A stretch of DNA of 64,000 nucleotides from Aphrocallistes beatrix (taxonomy: Eukaryota; Porifera; Hexactinellida; Sceptrulophora; Aphrocallistidae): assembly GCA_963281255.1 (NCBI GenBank), contig OY725497.1, positions 1,116,001 to 1,180,000 of the forward strand. Reading direction: 5' to 3'. Positions 54,479-64,000 of the stretch are shown one piece after another; within the stretch, counting starts at the first letter, position 1; every line of letters starts with the position of its first letter. The notes under the pieces are model-generated. The model was not told the origin of the DNA. It worked only from the letters and a program-made list of their open reading frames with translations, and did no database searches. Position numbers and translations under genes: made by a program.

Positions 54479-56090
54479 AACGATACACATCGAAAGCCTT
54501 TCCTTCTTCGTTAATATGAAACTGATATTATTTATTACTTGCACAAACTTGGAGAGTTCTCTGATTGAAGATCCGATGTCGTCAATGTACTCAGCAATTT
54601 AATTAATTAACGTGATCTGAGTGAGAATTCTTAGACCATACAGTATGCATTGTATCGAATTAATTAATGCAATTAAATAATCATTAAATCTGACTTAAAA
54701 ACCCATCTCCCCAGATTTTTAATACTGTTATTTTGGAGGGCTATTTACTTCGTAGCAATGCAGGACATAATTCAAAGTTATCTGTTCGGTACACAATTAG
54801 AGTGATTTGAAAGAGAAAAAAATTAATTTCGAGTTACGATATTCTCTTATATTGTGATATTAAATGTCAGGAGGATATATATATTGATCACGATAATGAA
54901 CACCAGATCGATAAGCCTGATACTGCATCAACTCCAGGAGAATACTCTTGAGATATTCAATCATTGGAGATGATTGACAGACCAACGTTAGAGTTGTTCC
55001 AAACCCCTCTCATTACAGTATACATCTACTATTTCATATCTGGACACGGATATCGACATACCTGTCGTACCAGTTCCGTCGGTTCTGATGTGTGAAGATC
55101 CAGAGCTGTAGGCATAGAAATAATAGTGATAGGTCGCATGAAGAGCTATTGACATGCCAGGTATTAACTGAACTGTGCAGTCGCAATGAATACCAACTAG
55201 CACTTCCTACTAGCCCTTCCATTACTATTTCTAAGCATATATGACTTTAGGTTCTATCACTCAACAGGACCGGTGGAACTGGTACGACAGCACTGCAATT
55301 GCTGAGTAAGAGGATTTTCATCGAGTCTAGATTCTCTTTTAAAATTATGCACATATTTCTAGAACTTCTACTTAGGAACTCAATTTTGCTCTGTCTGAAT
55401 GAATTGTGTAATCGTCAAGAAAGTGTTTTCTTTTTTAAAAATTATCTCATTACATCTCTATATTGTATATCTGAAGTCTTATAATAAATGGAGCAATTCA
55501 TTGAATCTATTTGTCTACTTAGAAGTAAGGGCTAACGAAAAAGAGTAAGTGTCCTATGGGAAGTATTATTACTTAAATTGTCTGAACTAAAGGGACAATT
55601 ACGTCTTATCCATGAGCAATAAGCATTGTATAATATGTAGTTTATCTGGTGTCGATTTTAATTTTTCCTTCACATAGTATATTACTCCTTTAAAACCATA
55701 TTATTCAGTTATTTAATAGATGATACGTATTGATCTGACAAATATTTTGTTGTTATAGTATCATAGGAGATAGTTTTTGTTCCAATTAATTATAATTTCA
55801 ACTTTCTATCACTTATAATGACAGATGACGTCACAGTTTCGTGATGAGTTAGCATTCTCGTGTGATACTCCAACTCGCTCAAGCTCTCACAAATACTGGG
55901 TATGCCAAAGTCAGCTATCTATATAGTCATAGGCCTGGTCGTTTCAGGATCTCGATTCGTTACAGGCTCATCAGGTGCACAACGCCTCAAATTGATAGTA
56001 GTCATATAATACGAACCTTTAAATCACAAACGCACACAAGTAGAACCAACAGAAAGCACAAAAATATAAGAATTGAAAAATAATATGTAA
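54479..56090. other. Intergenic with a small inverted pair at 55062-55290
   Basis: CTGTCGTACCAGTTCCGTCG (55062) and CGGTGGAACTGGTACGACAG (55271) form the inverted ends of a ~230-bp element. Otherwise AT-rich, with no gene seen. Confidence 0.5.
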
Positions 56091-56428
56091 TTATGAAGGG
56101 AGGTTGTCTTCCTCACTCTCTCCGCTGCTTCCAATTGGAGGCATCAGATCTTCCAGTTCATCGTAGCCTCGATGTCTCTTATCCGTCTTTTTCTTCTCTT
56201 CTCTTTTAAGAAATTCATTTTGGACCTTAATTACACTCCCTCCATCGAAACACTTTGAATATTCCATTAATAGTTCCTCATTTAATTTGAGAAATGAATG
56301 TCCCCATTTGAATTTAGACAATATAATATCAGCGTCTTGCCTCAGACCTAAGATAATGAGTGCTGCTGATAGCGCCTCCACACAAGACAGTTGACATGCT
56401 TGACCGAACTTCACCGGATTAGCAGCAA
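56091..56428 (-). CDS. TSR3: TSR3 homologue, terminal exon only (18S rRNA acp-transferase)
   Basis: TSR3 transfers the aminocarboxypropyl group from S-adenosylmethionine to a hypermodified uridine of 18S rRNA in late small-subunit maturation. On the minus strand an acceptor TGACTTTACAG is followed by VAANPVKFGQACQLSCVEAL, then LSKFKWGHSFLKLNEELL and MEYSKC, which are the C-terminal family blocks. An acidic tail with ESEEDN follows and ends at TAA 56091-56093. About 112 residues remain. The N-terminal half (SPOUT-like fold and substrate pocket) should be in upstream exons at higher coordinates. I could not find them between 56,430 and 64,000, so they lie outside the window or this is a captured or truncated fragment. 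The exon itself is undamaged. Confidence 0.82.
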
Positions 56429-56954
56429 CTGTAAAGTCATACACATATAGCCATAATATAAGAGAAAGTGGCATATTATCTATTATTGGAATACTTTGCA
56501 TAATTGCAGATAATCGTATAAGCTTTTGGCAGTACCTAATGGCATGAAATATTAATCAAAGCATAATGGGTGCCACTTAATCACTTTATTTATATGATTC
56601 GTCCATAAAACTATGAAAAATTTATTTTGAAAGATATAACTGGGGTAGAGATTCAATGAAGAATTATAGTGGTCTAGACATGATGCAAAATATTAGTGGA
56701 AAACCTAGACACGCAAATATAAGCCCAATAAAGGAATGGGAATAGCTAGACAGTAGACATGTAACACGTATGCATTTAATGGACAAAAATGTAGATAAGT
56801 AATATCATTTGATGTTATAAGATCAACTTGTGATGGGATCTTAGCCCGACTTGATCGAACCTGAAAAAGATTGCGATTCGGATACTGTTGCACATATCAT
56901 TTAGTTCATGATTGTTGTTGCTTTTACTATTTACTTTTTCTAACTCTCTTACAG
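56429..56954. other. Possible TSR3 intron and intergenic DNA
   Basis: AT-rich, with no additional exon recognised on either strand. Confidence 0.4.
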
Positions 56955-57227
56955 GGGTCGCAGGAAATTACCAAGCCCAGGGCGAGGCTGGGCCAAAGAA
57001 AAAAGTCCGGGAGCCTTACTATAATTTGGCTTAGGTCGGTCCAAAGAAATCCGGAGCCGCAGAATCATCCCCCCTGGGACTGCTCCTGCTCTCCTAAGTG
57101 TAAGTCGAAGCAGAGTTTTCCCTTACACCGGGTTTTAGACATTCAAGTGCAGGCGCAGAAGTGGAACAAGTTCTTGCTAAAGCAAGAAGTGATCCACCTC
57201 AGGGAGGAGCAATGGATTAAGCACTGA
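56955..57227 (+). CDS. Candidate terminal exon of an unrecognised gene
   Basis: A good acceptor (TTTTTCTAACTCTCTTACAG) precedes a markedly GC-richer block open for 90 codons to TGA 57225-57227. The peptide GSQEITKPRARLGQRKKSGS.. has a basic start, a cysteine-rich middle (WDCSCSPKCKSK) and a helical, charged end (AQKWNKFLLKQEVIHLREEQ). The GC step at the acceptor and the stop followed by AT-rich DNA look like a real last exon. No upstream exon is found on the plus strand, where the preceding gene-like feature is TSR3 on the opposite strand. I do not recognise the family. Confidence 0.4.
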   Translation, partial: GSQEITKPRARLGQRKKSGSLTIIWLRSVQRNPEPQNHPPWDCSCSPKCKSKQSFPLHRVLDIQVQAQKWNKFLLKQEVIHLREEQWIKH

Positions 57228-57945
57228 TTAAACCATAAGCCCAACTTCAGATTATTAAAATATTACTGGTTAAGACCTAGTCATACGTATAAGTAAATAA
57301 TCTATATTTTAATAATATAGACTAGATAAATTTAAGTATATTTAAGAGTGATTATATACTTCAGTATATAAAGTAATGAGTATTTAGTAATTCAATTAGA
57401 TCTACTATAGTACGTATTGAGAAAATGTTTCGTAATCCTTCTGAGATCCTTTTGTGACTGTAGATCCTGGTCAGACTTGGTCACTTGGGGGTTGGGATGT
57501 CTGACTAAACATGTAAACTGTGAGCTTGGTAAGGAAAAATTGTGTAATTCATGATTAAATTAGTCAGATTTCTAAGAATGCTTACATTAAGCACATTCCC
57601 TTAGCTCTAAATCCTTATTATCTCGTGAAAATTACAATTTACTTGAAGCTAGATGTTTCTAGAATGTTCTTCGCTATTATCTTTGAGATCTCACTAACTT
57701 TCTACGTATAAAAATTAAGTCGTAATACTACTAAGTGTGTTTTTCTCACTGACTCAGTCGGCTATTTTTGGCATAAGTTATACTAGATGGAACTTCCAAT
57801 CCAAAAGCAATTAGCTACAACTACAAATAAATTTTAAAAATCTAAGCAAATTCTATCACTTCACTGAGAGACAGTACACTGTGAATACAAGTAATAATAA
57901 CTAGGTACTCGAGATTGAAGAGTTAACAAGCCGCTTGCCTACCTA

Positions 57946-58288
57946 CGTTACATTCCATCGTTGCTATGGAAATGCATTTTAGCCATTTAAATTTAATGAA
58001 TTTGATAGGTAATAGGCTACTTTATATTAGCTCATAATAATTTTTCACACTAAATCCTAAAGTTTTCGAGATATGGGGCAACTTTCAAATATGATCTATA
58101 AAATAAAATATTATAAATTGTCCCATATCTCGAAAATTCTAGATTTTAGTGTTAAAAAGGTATTATGAGCTAATATAAAGTAGCAATTGCCTATCAAATA
58201 TGTATAATTTAAACGTCTAACTATAGCGGGTTTCAAGATATAATCTCAAATAGTAAAAATGGTTTCCATAGCAACGCAGGAATGTACC
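57946..58288. mobile_element. Long palindromic MITE, copy 2
   Basis: Arms mirror around a centre near 58110 (CGAGATATGGGGCAACTTTC / GTCCCATATCTCGAAAATTC). Ends TTACATTCCATCGTTGCTAT and the inverse. Same family as 6817-7210. Confidence 0.8.
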
Positions 58289-59298
58289 GACATTCCATAC
58301 TGGAAATATTGAAATTTTTCGAATCAACCCGTTTTATCTTGATTTTTCTGTGAAAATCATAGATTAATACCACTTAAAATGTGCTTAAACATCGCCTTAA
58401 TTTATCTAAAAATGTGTGAAACCACATACATATGTAACTCACATCACAAATATGTAGTTAAGGTAACGCAGCATGACCAATGGATTCCAAAAATATTACT
58501 TCTTATTCAACAATAATACATTTCCCACGTCTTATAACTTCAGCGGATTACGAGTTATCAAAAATACACAATGGCCCAAATTCCAGGATCCGAGAATGAA
58601 CGTCTACGGTCCTTACTTAAAGAAGTCTATACCTTTAGTAATTACTTGTATTCAAGGGATTATCTAGGAGCGCGAGACGCTCCTTTAGACGTATGATTTT
58701 AAGCCCGAAAGTGTTTAGGAGTGTGAAAGTCTAGGATAATACCCAATTAACCTCATTATAATGTTATTTGTTATATAGGCGTATGAAAATTTAGGTTTGA
58801 GATTAGGAGCATATCTCTGAGGACTGCATAATACCCCGCTTGTATTTTAGATAACAATTTGTTGACAAATATTTCAAATTAATTTTATAGACTAAGTAAA
58901 AATATTTCTTTTTTGACACATTCCTTAATCCAAAAGATTCCACAGGAATCCTTCAGTTTAATTCCTTAAATTTTATAATCAAGATAAATCACAATACACG
59001 CCAAAACCAAGTTCAAATGAGTTATTTCTTATACTTAGTAGTCATCAAAAACTATTAATACAAAACAATTAACTAAACTCCTGCATTTTGTGGGCGATAA
59101 TAATTTTTGTTCTTTGCAAAAAGACACTTTTTCTATTGCATATCGTTTGTAGAGGGAGGGAGTATTGAGATTACTCGTGATAAACGTACGTATAGATAAT
59201 TACTTGCGTGGAATTGGAACTATCGATAGCAATACAATATAATTGCCATTCTTAGTCTATGGAGGCTCCAAAATTGAATAAATACGAGACCATCATCG

Positions 59299-59340
59299 CC
59301 ACACAATTTCTATAAATGAAGACTATCATTCCAGATAAGT
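59299..59340 (+). promoter_or_regulatory. Conserved 42-bp TATA-containing block, copy 3
   Basis: CCACACAATTTCTATAAATG and the following 22 bases are identical to the other two copies. Confidence 0.4.
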
Positions 59341-59782
59341 ACATATCGATTTCATTCACTCTTCACAACTTCCTACAAACCCGATTATGAAGAGACAATA
59401 ATAACTAATTCAAAATTATCACTATGGAGAATAATTTGTTAGTACATATTAAAATATAACACACTCCAACCGGTTCGGTAATGAAGAGACCGGGTTTCGC
59501 GCATTGCTGATTTGCGCTCTCTCAATCGCATAGAGATTCCATCACACCTTGCTCCAACTTTTCTCTATCTAGGCCAAAAGTTATTTTAGATAAAACAAAA
59601 CAGCACCTAAACTGACCTCGTACAGACCTCATATTTATCATCTGTTTTTCCATCTCTGATTGTCTAGGGTAAATTGTCCTAATCCAATATTCTATCAGTA
59701 CCCCAAGGGCCTGTAGACAGACCCGGATTGGATTGACTGGCTACGCCCCAGGTCACCCCTCACCCCTACCTGTATTTTACTA

Positions 59783-59947
59783 ACAAGCGCGCTTCGGATG
59801 TTTGCGTAGCGCGGCTAGCGAACGCTTCGAGTCCGCAGAGTCACGCTTGGGGTGCCTGGGATACCAAATAATTCAGAGCCCTCAAGATGGCATTCAATCA
59901 ATTCGCACAAACAAACAATAAAATCCTAAAGTTTTAATATATAAGAT
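59783..59947 (-). mobile_element. 165-bp minimal Helentron-like copy with both termini
   Basis: From ACAAGCGCGCTTCGGATGTT (3' terminus inverted) through GGGGTGCCTGGGATACC to CATTCAATCAATTCGCACAA and CAAACAATAAAATCCTAAAG..TTTTAATATATAAGAT (5' terminus). The interior is almost entirely deleted, so it defines the two ends of the family. Confidence 0.65.
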
Positions 59948-60531
59948 ATTCAACTCAGTAGTACATGTAGCGCATAGTCAACCGTCGTTTTCTAGTTCAT
60001 TTTTTTCGGTCAGACGAAAAAAACAAAATTTGAGATAGAAGATGCTGTTTAATAAATCAAAATTTAAAATTAATAATATTCACCTGTAGAATTATCATCA
60101 CCATTTAAGGTAAATTTTAAATTTCAAGGCATGTACAAGTACTATACAAAAAATGTTAGAAAATCGCAATTTAAAATGATAAACAATTCATAATAATTAG
60201 TTAATTACAAGCGAAAAGCTAAAAGAGTATTTTTCGAAAATCATGTGACTAGTTTAATTGAATGCAAAAAAAATTAAATGATTTTGCGTTCAAAACCAAA
60301 TTTTTGCATTCAAAACACTGACAACACTGACTGTAAACGCGTCCTTGAATTCTCAATCGTGATTCTGAACCAGTTCAGATGGAATTGTATTTGAGCCATG
60401 TTTTCAATAGGCCAAATTAATTTTAAATCTACCGATATAAATAGAAGTATTTAGATCTCCGGGGTTTCACGCGAATTCTTTCGTCTAAAATGTAAAAGGA
60501 TCACTAAATATGCTTGATATCTGTTCACGGT
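59948..60531. other. AT-rich spacer between repeats C and A
   Basis: No gene or structured repeat seen. Confidence 0.4.
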
Positions 60532-61225
60532 CATTATTACCACCTCAAAATGCCTTATAAACAGGATAGATTCCTTATAAATATTATCCTAAAAATTTTT
60601 GGATTCTCCGATATTTACCATTTAAAATACCCTTTTAATGATCTCTAAATAGTACAGAAGTGTCCGTTTAGCCAATCCACATGTCTAAAATGCAATTCGA
60701 TCCATCTGACAACATGTCTAATAAAATGCAATTCGGTCTATCGACATCATGTCTAAACCTACTTGCCAGCCTTTTTATAAAATATCTTTGATTTCCAATT
60801 TGATTTCCAAACATTTCCCGGGATTTGGAAATAAAACCCATAAATGCTAATCATTTTAAACATACGTATGTTTTATAATATGCCCAAATTCATCGAAGTT
60901 AGTATATACGTACTTCTCGAGAAAATGACAAAATAAATGTAAAATTTTGTACATTAAATCCTGACGGGGGGCTGTGCACGTACTTCTACATACTACTATA
61001 TTGATTTATGTGTTCAAAGGGGATATGTCATCTTTCTGAAGGCGTATCAGCCGATACGCCTTAAAAACGGAAGACGTATCGACCCGATACGCCATAACGG
61101 GGTGGGAAGAACCCTGTCACCAGTGGCGTAGCTAGGAATTGAAGTTTGCTAGGGCACAGGGATTATCAATACCTATAAACATTGATGAAAATATTAAACT
61201 CGAATTTTAATTTACACAGGCGCTT
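60532..61225 (-). repeat. Inverted repeat A, right arm
   Basis: The inverse of 35653-36463, from TTATTACCACCTCAAAATGC to TAATTTACACAGGCGCTTG. It includes CATTTCCCGGGATTTGGAAA, TACTTCTCGAGAAAATGACA and CCATAACGGGGTGGGAAGAA. It contains a local duplication around 60695-60745 (AATGCAATTCGATCCATCTG / AATGCAATTCGGTCTATCGA) that the left arm has once. Confidence 0.9.
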
Positions 61226-62114
61226 GCCGAGTTAAACTGACACAAATGTTTGACGGCTGAAAATTTTGCAAAAAGTCCCCGTTATAATATATCACGCTGT
61301 TGCCCCATGTGACGATTTTGGTACACAAAAGCCCCTTTACGGCTTTTAGGTGGAGAATAGGAAAATTTAACTATTTTGTCCAAAACAGGGCTTTTTTTCA
61401 AATATTCAAAATCAACACAATTTACCCAACATTAGCCAAAAATGCATTTAAGTCTATCAACGCCATCCAAAACTGCGAAATCAAATCCGAACTGATTGCA
61501 GGAATCGTCATACTTTATCTTCTTCGACATACTAATTATAATCTACAAATAGAAGGAAAAGAAAACAATTTTTATCGAAATTGCGTAGGCTCACGATATA
61601 TTAATAGGTGGATTTCTAATCAGCAACCAAGGTTATTGAGAAAAAACAGGAACCTGGTTGTTAACTTAAATATCATATCAATAATATTCAATTGGAGAAA
61701 ATTCAGTGATTTTGAGATAATTTAATAACGTGATCATTATTTATATACGTAGCATTCTGCTGTAAACATACAATCTTTCTTTAGTATCCAAAAGTATCTA
61801 TGCATTTGATGGGGTTTTAATCGGACCACTTTTCAAAAGTAGCCCCGGTTGGTCCTATTAAACCGGACAACTTTTCAAAATTGGTCCGATTGTTTCGGTA
61901 AAACCCGACCAATTCTAAAAACTGTGGCGCCGGGGCAGTTACAGTATTATTTGTTATACGTAGATTACTATATAGTCTAGAATATCTAGATGTTGACCTG
62001 TTCTTGCTAACTGCTCCATTTTACACGAATTATCATAACATAAATTCAAACAGCTTATCTAATGAATCGAATTTGATTCAATTAAGGAAAAAATTGATGA
62101 ATTAGGTGTGATGA
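61226..62114. other. Spacer with an unsupported 141-codon frame
   Basis: The plus-strand frame 61300-61725 lacks any recognisable motif, has AT-driven composition (many Asn, Ile, Phe) and no splice or promoter support. GGACCACTTTTCAAAAGTAG and CGGACAACTTTTCAAAATTG (61833-61900) are quasi-palindromic repeats. Confidence 0.35.
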
Positions 62115-62706
62115 CAGGGTATGGCGCGGTAGGGCGACCGCCCCACCAGCCAAACATCTCGCCCCACTGGAGGTGGGGCGAGATTTATTTATTTTTAATT
62201 TAATTTTTAATTTTTAGTCAAAAATTCTGATATTATGTATGTATACACCGGTACGATGCTGTTATGTCCCTGATTAATTGCTACAGCTACTCACATGACA
62301 GAAATGTCGGGATGTAATTGCGAAACTGACTGTATGTTCATCTCCTTGAAAATACTGCGCATTATTTCATGTCTTGCATGTTCATGCAGACGAACATGCC
62401 TGATGAACATGCAATCAGATCCGCATGTCGCATATGCCACGAGGTATCTTTATCCGTACACGGCGCTTACTGTTTTCTATGCACACACCATTGTAATTTG
62501 CATTCTAAGTAACTTGTAAGGATAACTTATAAAATTTATGTGGGTATGAGCGTATGACTAAAATTTATATAAAAAATGTTGAATAATTATGGGAATTTCA
62601 AGTGTCTCAGCGATTTTGATAAACAAAGGGAAATTGATTCGCCCCATCGGAAATCGGCCCGCCCACGCTTCGCCCCACCAGGGTTTTGAGGCTGGCGCCG
62701 CCCCTG
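62115..62706. mobile_element. Possible hAT-like MITE with GC-rich ends
   Basis: Left CAGGGTATGGCGCGGTAGGG, right TTGAGGCTGGCGCCGCCCCTG, partly inverted. Subterminal CGCCCCACCAG occurs in both halves. No clear 8-bp duplication, so the limits are provisional. Confidence 0.4.
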
Positions 62707-63567
62707 CCAATAACCGATGCTTTTAGCTTCCTTATTGAAATTTGTGGCATCGTGGACTTTCTTTCTGTACTTAAGATTATTCAAGGAACGCTGAATGGCC
62801 ATTCAAATGCAGCACTTTTTGTATTCTCAACTGTACCTATTGTACCTATTGTTTGGAACGATAACAATATATTTACAAGAGTGAGAACATTTATTAGCAA
62901 AACTTTGTTAATTTATAGAGAGCAACAAGCTCTAAATGATCAGACTGTAGAAGTAAATTTGAGTATTATCGAACTATTAAGATATTTTATATGTAGTGAA
63001 ACAAACGATTGAAATACGTACAATTGAAAATCTCGATATTCGCTTCGAGTCTTAATCTACATCAGGAGATCGTCTGAACTATAGTAGAGCTTTCAAATAC
63101 GTACATCTATCTCACATCAGCATACTGAGCATAGCAGGTTATTAAATTTCGAAACTGAATTGAAATTTACAACAGAGAAAGGAAAACTTTGTGGTGGCAA
63201 ATGCCAGGGATTTCAGAAGTGGCAAAAAAAAGTTACGGATTTTTTTGCCAACCGTTTACTTGCTACTTTATTTTTTCCTCCATTTTAGTTTTAGTTTTAC
63301 TAACTCACTACTTTTTTTTTACTTGCTACCTATTTTTTGCCAGGCATTTAGTTGGGGTGGGGTGACTAATTTTGATCTTGTAGTGTAAGACCGAAACGAG
63401 TGTGTATAGAGCGATTTGTAGAAATATTTTAGTTTTCAGAATCAGAATTTTCTTATTGTTAACCAAGTCCAGTTTCTCAAGGTGCCCTAGGTAGTAAGTA
63501 CCCCAAGTAAATCCCTGGCAAATGCTAATACTAACACAAAGCATCGTGTTTACAAAGATACATTTCA
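62707..63567. other. Intergenic, no supported gene
   Basis: The frame 62686-63012 (IYREQQALNDQTVEVNLSI) has no recognised motif. Poly(T)-rich DNA lies at 63240-63345. Confidence 0.35.
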
Positions 63568-64000
63568 ATGGCAATGCGTAAAGAGAAAATCATGCAGAGA
63601 AACATACACCAACTCCATTTTAAAATATTCCATTGTAATGAAGTTAAAACTGGACCAACTTACTCGATTGTTCTCCCAAGACTGGACAGCTTGGAAAGAA
63701 CTATTTGTCGCTCACGTATAAGAGCTGAGAATGACCCTTCTGAACCTACGTCCCTCACACCCTTTTAATCCCCGAGTTATATACAAAAACTAACAAAGGT
63801 GAACCTTTCTTGCTTTGTGATTCCGGTTCTATAACTGGAAATTCAAGGATCATTATCTTCGGAACTCAATGTAATATAGAAACATTAAACATTTTAAGCA
63901 TTTGGCTAGCAGACGGAACTTCAAGTAGCTCCAAAGTTATTCTTCCAATTATGTGTTATTCATGCCTTAAAAAGGGGGCCCAAATCCTTTTGAAAACAGA
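63568..64000 (+). pseudogene. Second Mutator-like transposase, N-terminal part, runs off the window
   Basis: The frame from 63568 ends at TAA 63766-63768 (..ENDPSEPTSLTPF). One base shift later the reading continues to the window end as IPELYTKTNKGEPFLLCDSG, then RIIIFGTQCNIETLNILSIW and LADGT. The block (T..GE.FLL.DSG...RI.IF.T..N...L....W..DGT) is the segment leading into the first catalytic Asp of animal MULE transposases, with the Asp in WLADGT. It is unrelated in detail to the foldback transposase at 15-18 kb. The frameshift suggests a relic. Its C-terminal half is beyond 64,000. Confidence 0.65.

Larger units (their letters stand above)
57410..59880 (-). repeat. Inverted repeat C, right arm
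   Basis: The inverse of 44255-46606 (see left arm). It is interrupted by the palindromic MITE at 57946-58288 and by a ~200-bp stretch at 58640-58850 with no counterpart. The outer edge again ends in a Helentron-like 3' terminus. No coding sequence is supported. Confidence 0.9.

Noticed and set aside
44255..59880. Maverick/Polinton-type giant transposon
   Set aside because: Despite long inverted arms, no polymerase B, retroviral-type integrase, ATPase or capsid-like frames are present in the spacer, and no 5-6-bp duplication is visible.
61300..61725. 141-codon frame
   Set aside because: AT-driven composition, no recognisable domain, no transcription or splice evidence; flanked by repeat sequence.

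Overview
The window is AT-rich eukaryotic nuclear DNA, almost certainly from an invertebrate animal. It carries animal gene families (a REDIC1/C12orf40-like meiotic protein, TANGO2, a MAPKAPK2-like kinase, the TSR3 terminal exon, a GT10 fucosyltransferase), spliceosomal GT..AG introns, and a dense load of animal-type transposons (P element, hAT, Tc1/mariner, CR1-like LINE, Mutator-like, Helitron/Helentron-like). I cannot name the species. Several genes (fucosyltransferase, TANGO2, kinase, calmodulin-like) are single open frames.

Layout. 0.1-1.3 kb: 3' exons of an unrecognised acidic protein gene. 2.7-3.9 kb: a GT10 fucosyltransferase (minus). 4.4-5.9 kb: a broken hAT transposase. 6.8-7.2 kb: a palindromic MITE. 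7.59-10.11 kb: a P element with inverted ends and a target duplication; its THAP-type transposase is broken and seems to lack its catalytic core. 10.8-13.7 kb: palindromic and GC-rich repeats.

14.07-19.38 kb is the most striking unit. It is a complete foldback-type, Mutator-like transposon with a perfect 9-bp target duplication. Each terminal arm carries four ~187-bp tandem repeats, inverted relative to the other arm. Inside are a DDE transposase, a 5' exon ending in a 2A ribosome-skipping motif joined to the transposase by a plausible 93-bp intron, and an OTU-type cysteine protease frame.

19.5-22.6 kb: a broken mariner-type element with a stack of nested insertions. 23-24.3 kb: arrays of quasi-palindromic GGACC/AATT units. 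24.5-25.3 kb: TANGO2. 25.7-30.1 kb: a two-exon REDIC1-like gene whose intron holds a Helentron-like element with its own satellite repeats and a nested Tc1-type element. 31.2-31.7 kb: a frameshifted calmodulin-like gene. 33.3-34.3 kb: a hAT element with an 8-bp target duplication.

From 35.6 to 61.2 kb there is a nest of three long inverted repeats (A, B, C). Repeat C has arms of about 2.4 kb around a 10.8-kb spacer. That spacer holds an intronless MAPKAPK2-like kinase, the last exon of TSR3 and an orphan terminal exon. The window ends in a second, unrelated Mutator-like transposase fragment. Most of the remaining sequence is MITEs and Helentron-like termini.
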